A DNA stretch of 18,538 nt. Origin: an uncultured Gammaproteobacteria bacterium. Lineage in GTDB: Bacteria; Pseudomonadota; Gammaproteobacteria; GCA-2729495. The stretch's first letter is position 1. The number at the start of each line of letters is the position of its first letter. The DNA is taken from contig CAMYJV010000025.1 in the NCBI GenBank assembly GCA_947258805.1, positions 1,049 to 19,586 on the forward strand, read 5' to 3'. The notes under the pieces were generated by a model, which was not told the origin of the DNA, searched no databases, and saw only the letters and a list, made by a program, of their open reading frames with translations. Below are positions 16,876 to 18,538 of this stretch, in pieces. A program made the position numbers and the translations under genes.

Positions 16876-16916
16876 GGCTTTGCTTCAGCCCGAGGGACCT
16901 GATCCTGCCGGCTGGC

Positions 16917-17321
16917 TCAGCGGACCGCTGCCGGCGGCAGTTCGACGACCGGGGCCGGCGTCCAATCCGGGTCGCAATGCTCCGCAACCACGGTGGTGTA
17001 GATGCCGCCGCGCACGTTGAACACGGCCGTCAATCTGGCAAACCGTGGCGCCATGACGGCGGCCAGGTCGTCGAGTATCTGGTTGGTCACCGCTTCGTGG
17101 AAGGCGCCCCGGTCACGATAACTCCACACATATTGTTTCAGCGCCTTGAGCTCGACACAGCGCTCGTGCGGAATGTATTCCAGGTGCAAGGTAGCGAAAT
17201 CCGGCTGCCCGGTTTTGGGACACAGGCAGGTGAATTCGGGGATTCGAATACGCACGGTGTAGTCGTTAGAAATCTGCGGATTTTCAAAGGTTTCTAACAA
17301 CTTCCTAGACTCACTTGTCAT
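16917..17321 (-). CDS. queF: NADPH-dependent 7-cyano-7-deazaguanine reductase QueF (short, single-domain type)
   Basis: QueF reduces the nitrile of preQ0 to the amine of preQ1 with two NADPH, a step of queuosine synthesis. The 134-residue product is the short, unimodular (B. subtilis-like) form, unlike the bimodular enzyme of E. coli, which is about twice as long. The active site is present: Cys34 in [14 protein letters not shown], the thioimide-forming nucleophile, and Asp41 seven residues later, the same spacing as Cys55 and Asp62 in B. subtilis; the substrate-binding Glu/His region ends in [10 protein letters not shown]. The ATG at 17321 lies divergent from smc. Downstream on the same strand come the dksA homologue and gluQ, the latter acting on queuosine-containing tRNA. 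Confidence 0.93.
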   Translation of the reverse strand: MTSESRKLLETFENPQISNDYTVRIRIPEFTCLCPKTGQPDFATLHLEYIPHERCVELKALKQYVWSYRDRGAFHEAVTNQILDDLAAVMAPRFARLTAVFNVRGGIYTTVVAEHCDPDWTPAPVVELPPAAVR

Positions 17322-17560
17322 ACCATTTTCCGATCCTGACGGGCCCGGGGCGACGGCGCGCTGAACAGGTGTTCTTGCCAGATTTTTACTTTACACTAGC
17401 CTGCGTGCGTGGGCCGCTGCGTTGTGTTGTCGCAACGGCCGTGTGATAAACGGGTGATCTGCAGCTTCGGTTGCGGGCAATAAGGGGAATGCGTTGCGCG
17501 TTCGGGATTCTGATTTCCCACGTCGCACTGCCGCGCTTATGAGCGCTGAGGGCTAGTCCG
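17322..17560. other. Divergent gap between queF and smc
   Basis: This 239-nt gap separates two divergent genes and should hold both promoters. I see no convincing ORF. The best smc promoter candidate is TTGCCA (17375-17380) with TAGCCT (17397-17402) at 16-nt spacing, which is weak. A Shine-Dalgarno-like GAGGG at 17548-17552 stands 8 nt before the smc GTG. Confidence 0.5.
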
Positions 17561-18538
17561 GTGCGTCTCAGCAAGATCAAGCTGGCAGGCTTCAAGTCCT
17601 TCGTCGATGCCACCACCATTCAGCTGCCGAGTAATCTCGTCGGGGTGGTTGGGCCGAACGGCTGCGGCAAATCCAACGTCATCGATGCGATCCGCTGGGT
17701 GATGGGTGAGTCTTCGGCCAAGCACCTGCGCGGTGATTCCATGGCGGATGTCATTTTCAACGGCTCGGCCGGCCGAAAGCCCGTGGGCACCGCCACCATC
17801 GAGTTGTGTTTCGACAATTCCGATGGCGCCATAGGCGGCCAATACGCGGCCTATGGCGAGATTTCCATCAAGCGCTCCGTGTCGCGAGACGGCACATCGC
17901 AATATTTTCTGAATAATGCCCGGTGCCGGCGGAAAGACATTACGAGCATCTTCCTGGGAACGGGCCTGGGGCCGCGCAGCTACGCCATTATCGAGCAGGG
18001 GATGGTGTCCAGGCTCGTTGAGGCGAAGCCAGATGAGATGCGGGTGTACATCGAAGAGGCGGCTGGTGTTTCCAAGTACAAAGACCGGCGCCGCGAGACC
18101 GAGAATCGCATTCGTCACACCCGCGACAACCTCGATCGGCTGAACGATCTGCGTGAAGAGGTCGAGAAGCAAATCCAGCATCTGAAGCGCCAGGCACGCC
18201 AGGCTGAACGCTACAAGGATCTCAAGCAGGACGAGCGACGGCTGACCGCAGAACTCCTGGTCATTCGGCTAATCGACCTCGAGAGCGAGCTGGAACAGCG
18301 GCACGCGGCCCTGACCCAGGCCGAAACACAGGTGGAAGCCGCGATCGCCGGGCAGCGCGCAGTCGAGGCGCAGATCGCGGAACGCCGCGAAGCGCACACC
18401 CAGGCCAATGAGGCCTTCAACGAGGTTCAGGGCCACTACTACGCAGCGCAAAGTGAGATTTCCCGCCTGGAGCAGTCCCTGGCGCACGCTCGGGAGAATC
18501 GCGAGCGGCAGGAGCACGAGAGAGACGACACCGCCAGA
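17561..18538 (+). CDS. smc: Chromosome segregation protein SMC, N-terminal part (runs off window)
   Basis: SMC is the long ATPase of bacterial condensin, which organises and separates the chromosome. The frame is open for all 326 codons to the window end, so the gene is cut. It begins [16 protein letters not shown], with the Walker A motif GPNGCGKSN at residues 31-39 and [10 protein letters not shown] just after; the Q-loop region [10 protein letters not shown] places Gln at residue 146. From about residue 165 the sequence turns into charged heptad-like coiled coil ([26 protein letters not shown]), the first arm. The start is the GTG at 17561, with GAGGG upstream, and gives the family-typical N terminus with no extra residues. 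The hinge, second arm and C-terminal head lie beyond this window. Confidence 0.96.
   Translation, partial: MRLSKIKLAGFKSFVDATTIQLPSNLVGVVGPNGCGKSNVIDAIRWVMGESSAKHLRGDSMADVIFNGSAGRKPVGTATIELCFDNSDGAIGGQYAAYGEISIKRSVSRDGTSQYFLNNARCRRKDITSIFLGTGLGPRSYAIIEQGMVSRLVEAKPDEMRVYIEEAAGVSKYKDRRRETENRIRHTRDNLDRLNDLREEVEKQIQHLKRQARQAERYKDLKQDERRLTAELLVIRLIDLESELEQRHAALTQAETQVEAAIAGQRAVEAQIAERREAHTQANEAFNEVQGHYYAAQSEISRLEQSLAHARENRERQEHERDDTAR

Noticed and set aside
16874..16890. GGGCT/AGCCC hairpin after queF as an intrinsic terminator
   Set aside because: It has a 5-bp stem and only three T after it on the minus strand, and it overlaps the dksA -35 region; support is insufficient.
16117..17020. Two 251-codon plus-strand frames that look like Leu/Phe/Ala-rich membrane proteins
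   Set aside because: They are antisense to the Lys/Ala-rich DksA tail; AAG/GCC repeats read backwards give Leu, Phe and Gly runs. The DksA frame has family homology and a promoter.

Overview
This window is a piece of a gammaproteobacterial chromosome carrying housekeeping genes. Coding density is high, GC is roughly 60% by eye, and all genes are dense and mostly operon-packed. The metY-rimP-nusA-infB-rbfA-truB-rpsO-pnp order is the classic gammaproteobacterial arrangement. Together with a separate GluQ, a DksA with a Lys/Ala-rich tail and a PhaR-type regulator, it suggests an environmental gammaproteobacterium, perhaps near the Xanthomonadales/Chromatiales/Woeseia side. I cannot name the genus from the sequence.

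Layout. (1) Bases 1-5614 hold the 3' end of a nuo (respiratory complex I) operon: the tail of nuoJ, then nuoK, nuoL, nuoM and nuoN, joined by 4-nt overlaps or 2-nt gaps. These encode proton-pumping membrane-arm subunits. (2) Bases 5624-5784 hold an initiator tRNA-fMet with its own sigma70-type promoter and a strong intrinsic terminator; a second terminator-like hairpin follows just before rimP. (3) Bases 5878-14318 hold the information-processing operon: rimP (30S maturation), a single 1348-codon reading frame joining NusA to IF2, rbfA (30S maturation), truB (tRNA pseudouridine 55), rpsO (S15) and pnp (PNPase). A hairpin terminator at 14334-14361 closes pnp and the convergent phaR-like gene. 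(4) Bases 14373-17321 are minus strand: a short PhaR-type regulator, gluQ, a long dksA homologue, and queF. (5) From 17561 the plus strand carries the first 326 codons of smc, divergent from queF and running off the window.

The two most unusual things are coding. First, NusA and IF2 are fused in frame, with no stop codon, while a good ribosome-binding site and Met codon are kept at the old IF2 start; the product could be a fusion, two proteins, or both. Second, the DksA homologue has a histone-H1-like Lys/Ala tail of about 175 residues, and its zinc-finger cysteines are replaced in the C-T-S-A pattern known from zinc-independent DksA2. It sits between two queuosine-pathway genes, queF and gluQ. 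Smaller points are the tandem terminators between the initiator tRNA and rimP, a CTGC/GCAG inverted repeat in front of the phaR-like gene, and a gluQ frame with no ordinary start codon near the start of its homology. I see no mobile elements, CRISPR arrays or phage genes.
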